Made by a program: the position numbers and the translations under genes
Notes under the pieces: generated by a model
Told to the model about the DNA's origin: nothing
Seen by the model: only the letters and a program-made list of their open reading frames with translations
Database searches by the model: none
From: Hyphomicrobiales bacterium
GTDB taxonomy: Bacteria > Pseudomonadota > Alphaproteobacteria > Rhizobiales > UBA4765
DNA: 14,555 nt
Assembly (NCBI GenBank): GCA_027487195.1
Contig: JAIYEB010000241.1
Location: 1-14,555 of the forward strand
Reading direction: 5' to 3'
Shown here: positions 1 through 7,058 of the stretch, one piece after another
Layout of the letters: each line of letters opens with the position of its first letter
Numbering within the stretch: the stretch's first letter is position 1

Positions 1-1333
1 AGCGCGGCAACGCCTCCTCGAATGTCACCGGCGCGCCTTGTCCCGGTGTCACGATCGCCCCGTCCCACATGACAGTCATGCCGCGCACAATGGTGCCGAC
101 CGGCCATCCCGTGACGGTTTTGCCATGATAGGGCGTCCAGCCGCATTTCGACGCAATCCACGCGTCGGTAATGGTCTCGCGGCGCTTCAGGTCAACGATT
201 GTCAGATCCGCGTCATAGCCAACCGCAAGCCGCCCTTTGCGTGCGAGCCCAAACAGCCTCTTGGGTCCATGCGAGGTCATGTCGACAAAGCGCTGCAACG
301 TCAGGCGCCCTGCCGCCACATGGTCAAGCATGATCGGAACAAGCGTCTGCACGCCGGGCATGCCCGAGGGCGTGTCCGGGTAAATGCCGTTCTTTTCTTC
401 CCGCGTATGCGGCGCATGGTCTGAGCCAAGCACATCGGCGGTTCCATCGACAACGCCTGCCCAGATCGCATCGGCGTGATGCTGGTCGCGCATCGGCGGG
501 TTCATCTGCGCGTAGGTGCCAAGCCTGTCGTAGCAGTCCGGCGCAATCAGGGTCAGGTGGTTTGGGGTCACCTCGACGGTCGCGACATCCTTGTGGTCGC
601 GCAGCCAGATCATTTCTGCAGCCGTTGAGACATGAAGCACATGGATGCGGGCAGCAAAGGCATGCGCAAGCGCCACGAGTCTGCGGGTTGCCAGAAATGC
701 GGCTTCCTCATCGCGCCAGACCGGGTGGGAGTGAGGGTCGCCCGTAACGCGCAGCGCCTTGCGCGCCCTGAGGCGGGGCTCATCCTCGGCATGAAAGGCA
801 GCCCGTCGGCGGATGACAGCAAGGATGCGGCCGAGCGTTGCATCGTCTTCCACAAGCAGCGATCCGGTCGATGAGCCCATGAACACCTTGATGCCTGCGC
901 AGCCCGGGCGAAGTTCGGCAGCCCTTAGATCATCAACATTCTCGGCGGTGCCTCCAAACCAGAAGGCAAAGTCGCAGGACATCCGCCCTGTGGCCCGCGC
1001 AATCTTGTCGTCAAAGGTTGCAAAGCTTGTGGTCAGCGGGTTGGTGTTGGGCATCTCGAAGACGGCAGTCACCCCGCCCATGACGGCCGCATCCGCGCCC
1101 GTCTTCAGGTCCTCCTTGTGGTCGAGGCCCGGCTCGCGAAAATGCACCTGGCTATCGATGACGCCGGGCAGGATGTGGAGCCCCGTGCAATCGACTGTGC
1201 GCTCCGCCTGCCCATCGCCAATCTGGCCAATGGCGGCGATCCGCCCGGCGCGCACGCCAATGTCGCGCAAGCCCTCACCATCATGGTTCACAACGCTTGC
1301 GCCGCGAAACACCACATCAAAACGTTCCGACAT
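1..1333 (-). CDS. pyrC: Dihydroorotase-type amidohydrolase (3' end cut by window edge)
   Basis: Cyclic amidohydrolase of the TIM-barrel family; by family it would interconvert carbamoyl-aspartate and dihydroorotate in cytosolic pyrimidine synthesis. My reverse-strand translation is open for 444 codons from ATG 1333-1331 to the edge and reaches a normal family length, so only the last few codons or the stop are missing. Visible motifs: VIDSQVHFREPG (58-69), MPNTNP (94-99), GIKVFMG with candidate carbamylated Lys149, HAED with His181, HVST with His234, MNPPMR (277-282) and GSDHAPHT with Asp305. The first metal-binding motif is Gln62-Val-His64 rather than the usual HxH. A Shine-Dalgarno AAGGGAG (plus-strand 1340-1346) lies six bases before the ATG. 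The gene is divergent from ygfZ. Dihydroorotase is the best match; allantoinase and hydantoinase fit the PNTNP and SDHAPH motifs less well. Whether it is catalytic or a pseudo-dihydroorotase is open. Confidence 0.9.
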   Translation of the reverse strand, partial: MSERFDVVFRGASVVNHDGEGLRDIGVRAGRIAAIGQIGDGQAERTVDCTGLHILPGVIDSQVHFREPGLDHKEDLKTGADAAVMGGVTAVFEMPNTNPLTTSFATFDDKIARATGRMSCDFAFWFGGTAENVDDLRAAELRPGCAGIKVFMGSSTGSLLVEDDATLGRILAVIRRRAAFHAEDEPRLRARKALRVTGDPHSHPVWRDEEAAFLATRRLVALAHAFAARIHVLHVSTAAEMIWLRDHKDVATVEVTPNHLTLIAPDCYDRLGTYAQMNPPMRDQHHADAIWAGVVDGTADVLGSDHAPHTREEKNGIYPDTPSGMPGVQTLVPIMLDHVAAGRLTLQRFVDMTSHGPKRLFGLARKGRLAVGYDADLTIVDLKRRETITDAWIASKCGWTPYHGKTVTGWPVGTIVRGMTVMWDGAIVTPGQGAPVTFEEALPR

Positions 1334-1339
1334 CGCCTA

Positions 1340-1396
1340 CTCCCTTGCCGCCGCGCCTCCTGCCTCATACGGTCCCGCGGTCAAGCCGTGAAGGAG
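1340..1396. promoter_or_regulatory. Divergent spacer with two ribosome binding sites
   Basis: The 71-base gap between the divergent dihydroorotase and ygfZ starts must hold the promoters of both genes unless they start outside it. It carries AAGGGAG for the minus gene (1346-1340, six bases from its ATG) and AAGGAG for ygfZ (1391-1396, eight bases from ATG 1405). The ygfZ site fixes that start: the same frame is open upstream to 1297, but only 1405 has a good ribosome binding site and begins the conserved N-terminus. I could not pick a convincing -35/-10 pair. Confidence 0.6.
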
Positions 1397-1404
1397 CTTA
1401 TAGG

Positions 1405-2301
1405 ATGACGACGCGCGCAAGCCTGCTGCCGGACCGGGGCGTCATCCGCGTTGAGGGGGGCGATGCGGCCAAGTTCCTGCAAGGGCTTCTGACGAACGAC
1501 GTAAGCCATCTCGGCGCAGATCAGGCGGTTCATGCCGCGCTTTTGTCGCCTCAGGGCAAGATTTTGTTCGAGATGTTCGTGATCAACGCGGACGATGCGC
1601 TGTTCATTGAGAGCGCGCGCGCGCTTTTGCCAGATCTCCTGAAGCGACTTGGCCTCTACAAGCTGCGCGCGGATGTGGCCTTCACGGATCTGTCGACCGC
1701 AGTTGAAGTGGCCGCAATCTGGGGCGGTACGGTCGCCTCTGATGATGTGCTGGTCTACCAGGACCCAAGGCTGCCAGGCCTCGGCCAGCGTGCGATTGTT
1801 CCTGTCGGCGGCTTCGAGAGCCTCGGCGCACTGGCCAATCTCGAAACCCCGGAGGACTATCACGCCCATCGCATCCTGCTCGGTGTCCCCGAAGCCGGTC
1901 GTGACTATGCGCTCGGCGACACGTTTCCGCATGAAGCCGATATGGACCAGCTTGCCGGCGTCGACTTTCGCAAGGGCTGCTTTGTCGGTCAGGAGGTCGT
2001 GAGCCGGATGCAACATCGCGCGAGCGCCAGAAAGCGCGTGATGCCCGTGCGCTATCTCGATGGCTTTCGCCCTATGGAAGGCTCAGAGATCAAGGTCGGC
2101 GACATCGTGATTGGCTATGCCGGCAGCGCACTGCCGACCTCACCTGATGGAAAGCCGGTGCTCGGTCTGGCCCTTCTCAGGATCGACAAGGCCGCCGATG
2201 CGCTTGAAGCCGGAACCGCTCTGATGTGCGCGGGCACGCGGGTGGAGGTTTTGACACCGAGCTGGGCGCATGCCCCCCTCTCAGGGCCTGCAAACCCATG
2301 A
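1405..2301 (+). CDS. ygfZ: YgfZ/GcvT-like folate-binding protein
   Basis: Cytosolic protein of the YgfZ/IBA57 family, related to the glycine-cleavage T protein. The family uses folate to help assemble or repair certain iron-sulfur enzymes. It is 298 residues, about the usual length. The N-terminal part has the GcvT-like block with LQGLLTNDV (25-33) and SPQGKILFEM (48-57). The family signature KGCFVGQE lies at 190-197 with the key Cys192, followed by VVSRMQHR. The C-terminal barrel ends with VLGLALLRID. Start ATG 1405 is chosen for AAGGAG eight bases upstream. Its TGA (2299-2301) overlaps the ATG of tag in an ATGA, so the two are probably translationally coupled. It is not a true aminomethyltransferase, because the diagnostic KGC-x-GQE signature is that of YgfZ. 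Confidence 0.95.
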   Translation: MTTRASLLPDRGVIRVEGGDAAKFLQGLLTNDVSHLGADQAVHAALLSPQGKILFEMFVINADDALFIESARALLPDLLKRLGLYKLRADVAFTDLSTAVEVAAIWGGTVASDDVLVYQDPRLPGLGQRAIVPVGGFESLGALANLETPEDYHAHRILLGVPEAGRDYALGDTFPHEADMDQLAGVDFRKGCFVGQEVVSRMQHRASARKRVMPVRYLDGFRPMEGSEIKVGDIVIGYAGSALPTSPDGKPVLGLALLRIDKAADALEAGTALMCAGTRVEVLTPSWAHAPLSGPANP

Positions 2302-2903
2302 GCGATCTGATCCTGCATGCGGATGGGCGGGCGCGCTGCTGGTGGCCGGGGACAGACCCGCTGTATGTCACCTACCACGATACTGATTGGGGCGTGCCGG
2401 AACGCGACAGCCGGGCGCTGTTTGAAAAGCTGATCCTCGATGGGTTTCAGGCCGGACTCTCCTGGATCACGATCCTTCGAAAGCGCGAAACCTTCCGGCA
2501 GGCCTTTGCAGGCTTTGAGCCGGAGAAGATTGTCCGTTTTGATGAAGGCGATGTTGCGCGCTTGATGGCGGACGCCGGGATCGTGCGAAACCGCGCGAAA
2601 ATCGAGGGCACAATCCGCTCGGCACGTCTTTATCTTGATATCGAGGAGAAGCAGGGCTTCTCGCGCTTTCTCTGGGATTTCGTCGGGCAAAGGCCGCTGC
2701 AACCCAATATCGAGCATCGCCGCGAGGTGCTGACCGAGACCGCTGAGAGCCGTGCCATGTCCAAGGCGCTGAAGTCCCTCGGGTTCAGTTTTGTCGGTCC
2801 AACCATCACCTATGCCTTCATGCAGGCTGTGGGCATGACCAATGATCACCTCACAGGCTGTTTTCGCCATGCTGAGGTGGCAGCGCTTGGAAAAGCCGCG
2901 TGA
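2298..2903 (+). CDS. tag: DNA-3-methyladenine glycosylase I
   Basis: Base-excision repair enzyme that removes 3-methyladenine from alkylated DNA. It is 201 residues, near the E. coli Tag length. The Tag zinc-snap ligands are visible as Cys14, His27 (in YHDTDWGVP), His184 and Cys188 (in NDHLTGC). The core includes QAGLSWITIL (51-60), the DAGIVRNRAKI helix-hairpin region (92-102) and SKALKSLGFSFVGPTI (155-170). By my alignment, the position of E. coli Glu38, which helps recognise the methylated base, is Asp48 here; I believe this is common in alphaproteobacterial homologues. The ATG at 2298 sits in the ygfZ stop (ATGA), and the frame upstream of it to 2226 lies inside ygfZ. Its own TGA overlaps the GTG of the next gene. 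Confidence 0.95.
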   Translation: MSDLILHADGRARCWWPGTDPLYVTYHDTDWGVPERDSRALFEKLILDGFQAGLSWITILRKRETFRQAFAGFEPEKIVRFDEGDVARLMADAGIVRNRAKIEGTIRSARLYLDIEEKQGFSRFLWDFVGQRPLQPNIEHRREVLTETAESRAMSKALKSLGFSFVGPTITYAFMQAVGMTNDHLTGCFRHAEVAALGKAA

Positions 2904-3493
2904 CGCTGCCACGTGCATGGCAACGCATGCTGTCCGGTCGACGGCTCGATCTCCTCGATCCCTCGCCGCTGGATGTGGAGATTGAAGACATTGCCCATGG
3001 GCTTGCGCGGGTCGCGCGGTGGAATGGGCAGACGTCGGGAATCCATGGCTATTCCGTCGCCCAGCATTCCCTTGCAGTTGAGGCCATCTTGCGCCGGATC
3101 GAGCCAGGTTATGGGCGGATCGAGCTTTTGACCGCGTTGCTTCATGATGCGCCGGAGTACGTGATCGGCGACATGATCTCGCCGTTCAAATCCGTTCTCG
3201 GGCCGGGCTACAAGTCGGTCGATGAGCGCCTGACGATTGCGGTGCACCGTCGCTTTTCCTTGCCCGCGACGACCTCTGCGGCATTGAAAAAGAAGATCAA
3301 GCAGGCCGACATGATTTCGGCTTATCATGAGGCTGTGCGCCTCGCCGGCTTCACGGTTGATGAGGCGGGCAAACTGTTTGGCCAGCCCGGCAATCTCGAT
3401 GAGGCCTTTGTCGAGCGTTGGTTTGAGCCGTGGCCAACCCAGATGGCGCAGCAGTTGTTTCTCGATCGCTTCAACAAGCTGTTTGAAGCCTGA
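2900..3493 (+). CDS. HD-domain phosphohydrolase (YfbR-like)
   Basis: Small metal-dependent phosphohydrolase of the HD superfamily, 197 residues. The family includes 5'-deoxynucleotidases such as YfbR, so a nucleotide substrate is plausible but not shown. The four HD ligands are visible: His56 (SVAQHS), His82-Asp83 (LLHDAPE) and Asp137 (QADMISAYHEA). The N-terminus (RMLSGRRLDLLDPSPLD) looks like the conserved start of the alphaproteobacterial group. The start is GTG 2900, overlapping the tag stop as GTGA, so translational coupling is likely. The next gene follows after 67 bases. The position after a DNA glycosylase and before a translation modifier suggests nucleotide clean-up. Confidence 0.88.
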   Translation: MTLPRAWQRMLSGRRLDLLDPSPLDVEIEDIAHGLARVARWNGQTSGIHGYSVAQHSLAVEAILRRIEPGYGRIELLTALLHDAPEYVIGDMISPFKSVLGPGYKSVDERLTIAVHRRFSLPATTSAALKKKIKQADMISAYHEAVRLAGFTVDEAGKLFGQPGNLDEAFVERWFEPWPTQMAQQLFLDRFNKLFEA

Positions 3494-3560
3494 CCGGCTG
3501 CTTGAGCTGCACCGGCAATCCGGGCAAGACATCCACAACTGAACCCGAGGCGCTGGCAGC

Positions 3561-4460
3561 ATGGCCGAAATCGATGAACTTCATTCCGTCCGCGATCTCG
3601 TGCGCTATGCCACAAGCCGCTTTAGCGCCGCCCGGCTTGTCTTTGGCCATGGCACAGATACGGCGTTTGATGAGGCCGTCTTCATGGTGCTCGAAGGGCT
3701 TCATCTGCCCATCGACCGGCTTGAACCCTTCCTCGACGCCCGCACAACACTGGCTGAGCGCGGACATATCCTGGGGCTGATTGAAGCCCGGGTCGAGACC
3801 CGCAAGCCCGCCGCCTATCTCCTGGGCAAGGCCTACCTCCAGGGCGTTCCGTTCCGGGTGGATGAGCGTGTGATTGTCCCGCGCAGCTTTATCGCCGAAC
3901 TGTTGGCCGGCGACATGGTTGGGCCCGGCGGTCTCATCGAGGACGCCGACGAGATCGGCAGCATTCTGGAACTCTGCACGGGCTCCGGGTGCCTTTCGGT
4001 CCTGGCCGCCATGCGCTTTCAAAATGCGCTGATCGATGCGGTCGACCTGTCCCGTGACGCGCTCGACGTTGCAGCGCTCAATGTTGCCGATCATCACATG
4101 GATGCGCGCATCACGCTTCATGCGGGCGATCTTTATCAGCCCGTCAAAGGCCGCCGCTTTGACCTGATCATCGCCAACCCGCCCTATGTGCGTGCGGACG
4201 CAGTCTCGGCATTCACGCCAGAGTATGCGGCCGAGCCCGTCATGGCCCATCTCGGTGGCGCGGACGGGCTTGATCTCGTTCGTCGCATTCTGGGCGAAGC
4301 CGCGGGGTTCCTGCATCCCACAGGCGGGCTGTTATGCGAGGTCGGACAGGAGCGCGTGGCCCTTGAAGAGGCCTTTCCCGATACGCCGTTCCTTTGGCTC
4401 GACACCGAGAACTCACACGGCGAAGTATTCTGGCTGCCAGCTCACGAATTCCCGGACTGA
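3561..4460 (+). CDS. prmB: 50S ribosomal protein L3 N5-glutamine methyltransferase
   Basis: S-adenosylmethionine-dependent methyltransferase of the PrmB/HemK group, which methylates a glutamine side chain of ribosomal protein L3 in the cytosol. It is 299 residues. It has an N-terminal helical domain with the HSVRDLVRYATSRF opening, a SAM-binding loop LELCTGSGCLSV (136-147) and the catalytic NPPY at 206-209. The C-terminal segments EYAAEPVMAHLGGADGLDLV and ILGEAAGFL match PrmB rather than PrmC, which methylates release factors. The start is fixed: an in-frame TGA lies at 3540-3542 and 3561 is the only ATG after it, with a weak GAGG at 3547-3550. It follows the HD gene by 67 bases, with no terminator seen between them. 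Confidence 0.93.
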   Translation: MAEIDELHSVRDLVRYATSRFSAARLVFGHGTDTAFDEAVFMVLEGLHLPIDRLEPFLDARTTLAERGHILGLIEARVETRKPAAYLLGKAYLQGVPFRVDERVIVPRSFIAELLAGDMVGPGGLIEDADEIGSILELCTGSGCLSVLAAMRFQNALIDAVDLSRDALDVAALNVADHHMDARITLHAGDLYQPVKGRRFDLIIANPPYVRADAVSAFTPEYAAEPVMAHLGGADGLDLVRRILGEAAGFLHPTGGLLCEVGQERVALEEAFPDTPFLWLDTENSHGEVFWLPAHEFPD

Positions 4461-4542
4461 TACAGAAACGTCACCAATCGTTCACGGTTCTGCGGCATCA
4501 TGTTAGCCGTCAAATGATTCGATTCGAGGGTGACGATAAGAG

Positions 4543-4986
4543 ATGGCGCGCAAGAGTAACATGACGCGTATGCAGGCTGCGGCTCTGCCATGGCGACGTG
4601 TGGCCGGAGCGGGCATCGAGGTCATGCTGGTAACGTCGCGCGAAACCATGCGCCTGATCATTCCCAAGGGCTGGATCGGCAAGGGATTGCCGCCGCCGGC
4701 AGCAGCCGCACGCGAGGCCTTTGAAGAGGCCGGTTTGCATGGCGTCGTGGCAACAGCGCCCTTCGGAAGCTATACATACCTAAAGCGCCTGGAAGATGGC
4801 TCCGATGTGCGCTGCCTCGTCGATGTGTTCGCCTTCGCCGTCACCGGGCAATACGAGATCTGGCCGGAAAAGGGCCAACGCATGCTGCACTGGTTTCCGC
4901 CCTCGCTGGCAGCAGAACTCGCCGATGATGAGGGTCTCGGGCTGCTCTTGGGCGCGATCGCGCGTGGCGAGATCGTTCTGGAATAG
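4543..4986 (+). CDS. Nudix hydrolase (DIPP-like subgroup)
   Basis: Small hydrolase for nucleoside-diphosphate-linked or polyphosphate substrates, 147 residues. The Nudix box spans Gly43 to Leu65. The catalytic core REAFEEAGL (57-65) is intact, but the earlier Glu expected at the end of the G-x5-E part is Leu49. The PKGWIGKG context resembles the alphaproteobacterial group often likened to diphosphoinositol polyphosphate hydrolases, where I believe that position also varies. The substrate cannot be told from sequence. ATG 4543 has GAGGGTGA nine bases upstream (4526-4533). It lies 82 bases after prmB and may belong to the same transcript or have its own promoter. It converges on the ABC permease gene. 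Confidence 0.9.
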   Translation: MARKSNMTRMQAAALPWRRVAGAGIEVMLVTSRETMRLIIPKGWIGKGLPPPAAAAREAFEEAGLHGVVATAPFGSYTYLKRLEDGSDVRCLVDVFAFAVTGQYEIWPEKGQRMLHWFPPSLAAELADDEGLGLLLGAIARGEIVLE

Positions 4987-4995
4987 GATTTAGCC

Positions 4996-5008
4996 GGTCC
5001 GCAGGACC
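4996..5008. terminator. Weak hairpin in the convergent gap
   Basis: GGTCC-gca-GGACC forms a perfect 5-bp stem with a 3-base loop between the converging Nudix and permease genes. It has no T-tract on either strand, so it is at best a weak bidirectional pause or termination aid. I see nothing else that could end transcription in this 51-base gap. Confidence 0.25.
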
Positions 5009-5037
5009 AGCCGCCTTCGACCAGGTCTCAGGTCACA

Positions 5038-6000
5038 CTACCTGAGCTTTGGGTTCAGCGCGTCGCGCAGCCAGTCGCCGAGCATGTTGATGGCCAGGAC
5101 CAGAACCGCGAGCGCGATGCCTGGAAACAGCGTGATCCACCATTCACCCGAAAACAGGAAGCGCGAGCCGATCTGGATCATCGCGCCAAGCGAAGGTTCG
5201 GTTGGCGGGAAACCAACCCCGAGGAACGACAGGGTCGCTTCCGTCAAGACCGCAAGGCCGAGATTGATCGTCGCGATCACAAGGACCGGCCCTAGAACGT
5301 TTGGCAGCACATGACGGCGCATGATCGTGAACGATGACAGGCCGATCACCCGGGCTGCCTGAACATATTCCCGGTTCTTTTCGACAATGGTCGACCCGCG
5401 GACCGTGCGCGCATACTGCACCCAGAAGGCGAGCGTCAGGGCAATGACAAGGATCCAGAACGCGGATGCCTCGCGCGCGGCATTTGGAAACATGCCGCGC
5501 AAGGTGCCGTCGACGAACAATGCGATCAGGATCGCGGGGAACGCCAGCTGCACGTCGGCAATGCGCATGATGATCGCATCAAGCCTTCCGCCCACGTAGC
5601 CTGAGATCAGGCCCAGTGCGATGCCGATCACGCCCGAGATCGCCACAGCCGAAATGCCAACGCCGAGCGAGATCCGAAGCCCGTAGAGGATGGTTGAAAG
5701 CACGCATCGGCCCTGATCGTCCGTCCCGAGCGGAAACTCAGGATTGCCCTGTGCCAGCCACATCGGCGGCAGGTTGGAGTTCCACAAGGTCAGCTTGGTC
5801 AGATCATAGGGATCGTTCGGCGCAATCCATGGCGCAAGAAGCGCGCCCAGCGCGTAGAGCAGTGTTACGAAGCCCGCGAGCATCGTCACCTTTGAACGGG
5901 TGAACGAGTACCAAAGGTCGCTGTCGAAGAAGCGGGACAAGGCGGAGGCGCGCGGACCAGGCTGGCCTGCCTTCGGGATCGATGGCTCAACGTGTTGCAT
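5038..6000 (-). CDS. Peptide/opine-type ABC transporter permease, DppC/OppC family
   Basis: Inner-membrane permease subunit of a binding-protein-dependent importer for peptides or similar small molecules, 320 residues. A cytoplasmic N-terminus with the OppC_N pattern leads into TM1 (about 40-60). A periplasmic stretch follows with LGTDDQGRCVLSTILYG (91-107), as is typical of DppC. Further membrane segments lie near 110-134, 148-163, 181-197, 236-256 and 292-308. The EAA loop that contacts the ATPase is EYVQAARVIGLSS (211-223) continuing to RHVLPN (229-234). ATG 6000 has AGGG (plus-strand 6007-6010) six bases upstream. The start lies three bases after the stop of the partner permease, so the two are co-translated. 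The substrate is unknown. Confidence 0.93.
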   Translation of the reverse strand: MQHVEPSIPKAGQPGPRASALSRFFDSDLWYSFTRSKVTMLAGFVTLLYALGALLAPWIAPNDPYDLTKLTLWNSNLPPMWLAQGNPEFPLGTDDQGRCVLSTILYGLRISLGVGISAVAISGVIGIALGLISGYVGGRLDAIIMRIADVQLAFPAILIALFVDGTLRGMFPNAAREASAFWILVIALTLAFWVQYARTVRGSTIVEKNREYVQAARVIGLSSFTIMRRHVLPNVLGPVLVIATINLGLAVLTEATLSFLGVGFPPTEPSLGAMIQIGSRFLFSGEWWITLFPGIALAVLVLAINMLGDWLRDALNPKLR

Positions 6001-6003
6001 GGC

Positions 6004-6984
6004 CTACCCTGTCGCCTTGGCAGCGCTGCGAATGCGCGGGTCAACCGCAAAGTACAGCAGATCGACGATCAGGTTGATGATGACGAACAGCACTCCGATC
6101 AGCATCAGATAGGCTGCCATGATCGGGATATCGACGGTCTGCACGCCGCGCAGGAACAACAGCCCCATGCCCGGCCACTGGAACACGGTTTCGGTGATGA
6201 TTGCGAACGCGATGATCGAACCAAACTGAAGACCGGTGATGGTAATGACCGGTACCATGGTGTTCTTGAGGGCATGACCAAAATGCACGGCCCGGTTCTT
6301 CAAGCCCCGGGCGCGGGCAAACTTGATGAAATCCATGCGCAGGATTTCCATCATCTCCGCCCTGACCAACCGCATGATCAGCGTCATCTGGAACAAGCCA
6401 AGCGTGATGGCAGGCATGATCACGGCAAGCCAGCCTGATCGGCTGAGAAATCCGGTGTTCCAGAAGCCGAGATCGACAACCTGTCCGCGCCCGAACGAGG
6501 GCAGCATCTTGAGCTGCACGGCAAAAACGAAGATCAGCAGAATGCCGATGAAGAAGGTGGGAAGCGAAATGCCCACGAGGGATGTCGCGAGAAATGTTTT
6601 GGACAGCCAGCTGTCGCGGTAAAGCCCGGTGTAGACCCCCATCGGAATCCCGATGGCAAGGGCAAGAAACAGGGCCACAAGTGCAAGCTCGAATGTCGCC
6701 GGAAACCGCTCTGCGATCAGCTGCATGACCGGCTGCTTGAACTGGTAGGACAGGCCGAAATCAAGCTGCACGGCACGCCACATGTAGCGCACGAACTGGA
6801 CCGGAACGGCATCATTCAGCCCAAGTGCAGTCCTCAGCCGCTCGCGATCCTCAACGGATGTGTCCTGACCGACAAGCTGATTGACCGGGTCGCCGACGAA
6901 ACGAAACAGCGTAAAGGCGAGTAGCCCCACCGCCATGATGACGAAGAACGACTGCAGCAGGCGGCGGATGATGAAAGCGAGCAA
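6004..6984 (-). CDS. Peptide/opine-type ABC transporter permease, DppB/OppB family
   Basis: Partner membrane subunit of the same importer, 326 residues. The N-terminal TM (about 10-30) begins with the family-typical FIIRRLLQS. After it come GDPVNQLVG (31-39) and LDFGLSYQFKQPV (74-86). Other membrane segments lie near 99-119, 133-156, 187-205, 247-266 and 289-311. The EAA loop is MDFIKFARARGLKN (217-230). The C-terminus has the DppB ending YFAVDPRIR (311-319). The start codon is TTG (6984-6982); GGAG six bases upstream and the conserved N-terminus support it, and no ATG alternative exists nearby. The gene is separated from the binding-protein gene by 74 bases containing a strong stem-loop, and it precedes the second permease by three bases. 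Confidence 0.93.
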   Translation of the reverse strand: MLAFIIRRLLQSFFVIMAVGLLAFTLFRFVGDPVNQLVGQDTSVEDRERLRTALGLNDAVPVQFVRYMWRAVQLDFGLSYQFKQPVMQLIAERFPATFELALVALFLALAIGIPMGVYTGLYRDSWLSKTFLATSLVGISLPTFFIGILLIFVFAVQLKMLPSFGRGQVVDLGFWNTGFLSRSGWLAVIMPAITLGLFQMTLIMRLVRAEMMEILRMDFIKFARARGLKNRAVHFGHALKNTMVPVITITGLQFGSIIAFAIITETVFQWPGMGLLFLRGVQTVDIPIMAAYLMLIGVLFVIINLIVDLLYFAVDPRIRSAAKATG

Positions 6985-6990
6985 ATCGTG

Positions 6991-6994
6991 CTCC
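6991..6994 (-). promoter_or_regulatory. Ribosome binding site deciding a TTG start
   Basis: On the minus strand GGAG lies six bases before TTG 6984-6982. This supports a TTG start for the DppB-type permease. The weak start codon together with the upstream stem-loop would keep the permease level below that of the binding protein. Confidence 0.6.
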
Positions 6995-7014
6995 AGCGCA
7001 GGTGAAAAGAAGTT

Positions 7015-7040
7015 GGGAGCGGAGGATGGTCCTCCGCCCC
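7015..7040 (-). terminator. Stem-loop between binding-protein and permease genes
   Basis: A perfect 8-bp inverted repeat GCGGAGGA / TCCTCCGC (7019-7026 and 7030-7037) has a 3-base loop. Past one bulged A it is extended by GGG/CCC (7015-7017 and 7038-7040). On the minus strand, the direction of transcription, it is followed by TCCCAACTTCTTTT, a moderately T-rich tract. It lies 18 bases after the stop of the binding-protein gene. Such elements after binding-protein genes commonly act as partial terminators or as 3' mRNA stabilisers, giving excess binding protein over permease. Confidence 0.7.
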
Positions 7041-7058
7041 CGATTGCCGGCCTTAAGC

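Noticed and set aside
1381..2918. Antisense frames of 211 and 267 codons opposite ygfZ and tag
   Set aside because: Both overlap genes with diagnostic motifs (KGCFVGQE; the Tag zinc ligands) and are explained as shadows.
3471..4316. 281-codon open frame on the minus strand opposite prmB
   Set aside because: prmB carries SAM-binding and NPPY motifs on the other strand; the antisense frame has no recognisable features.
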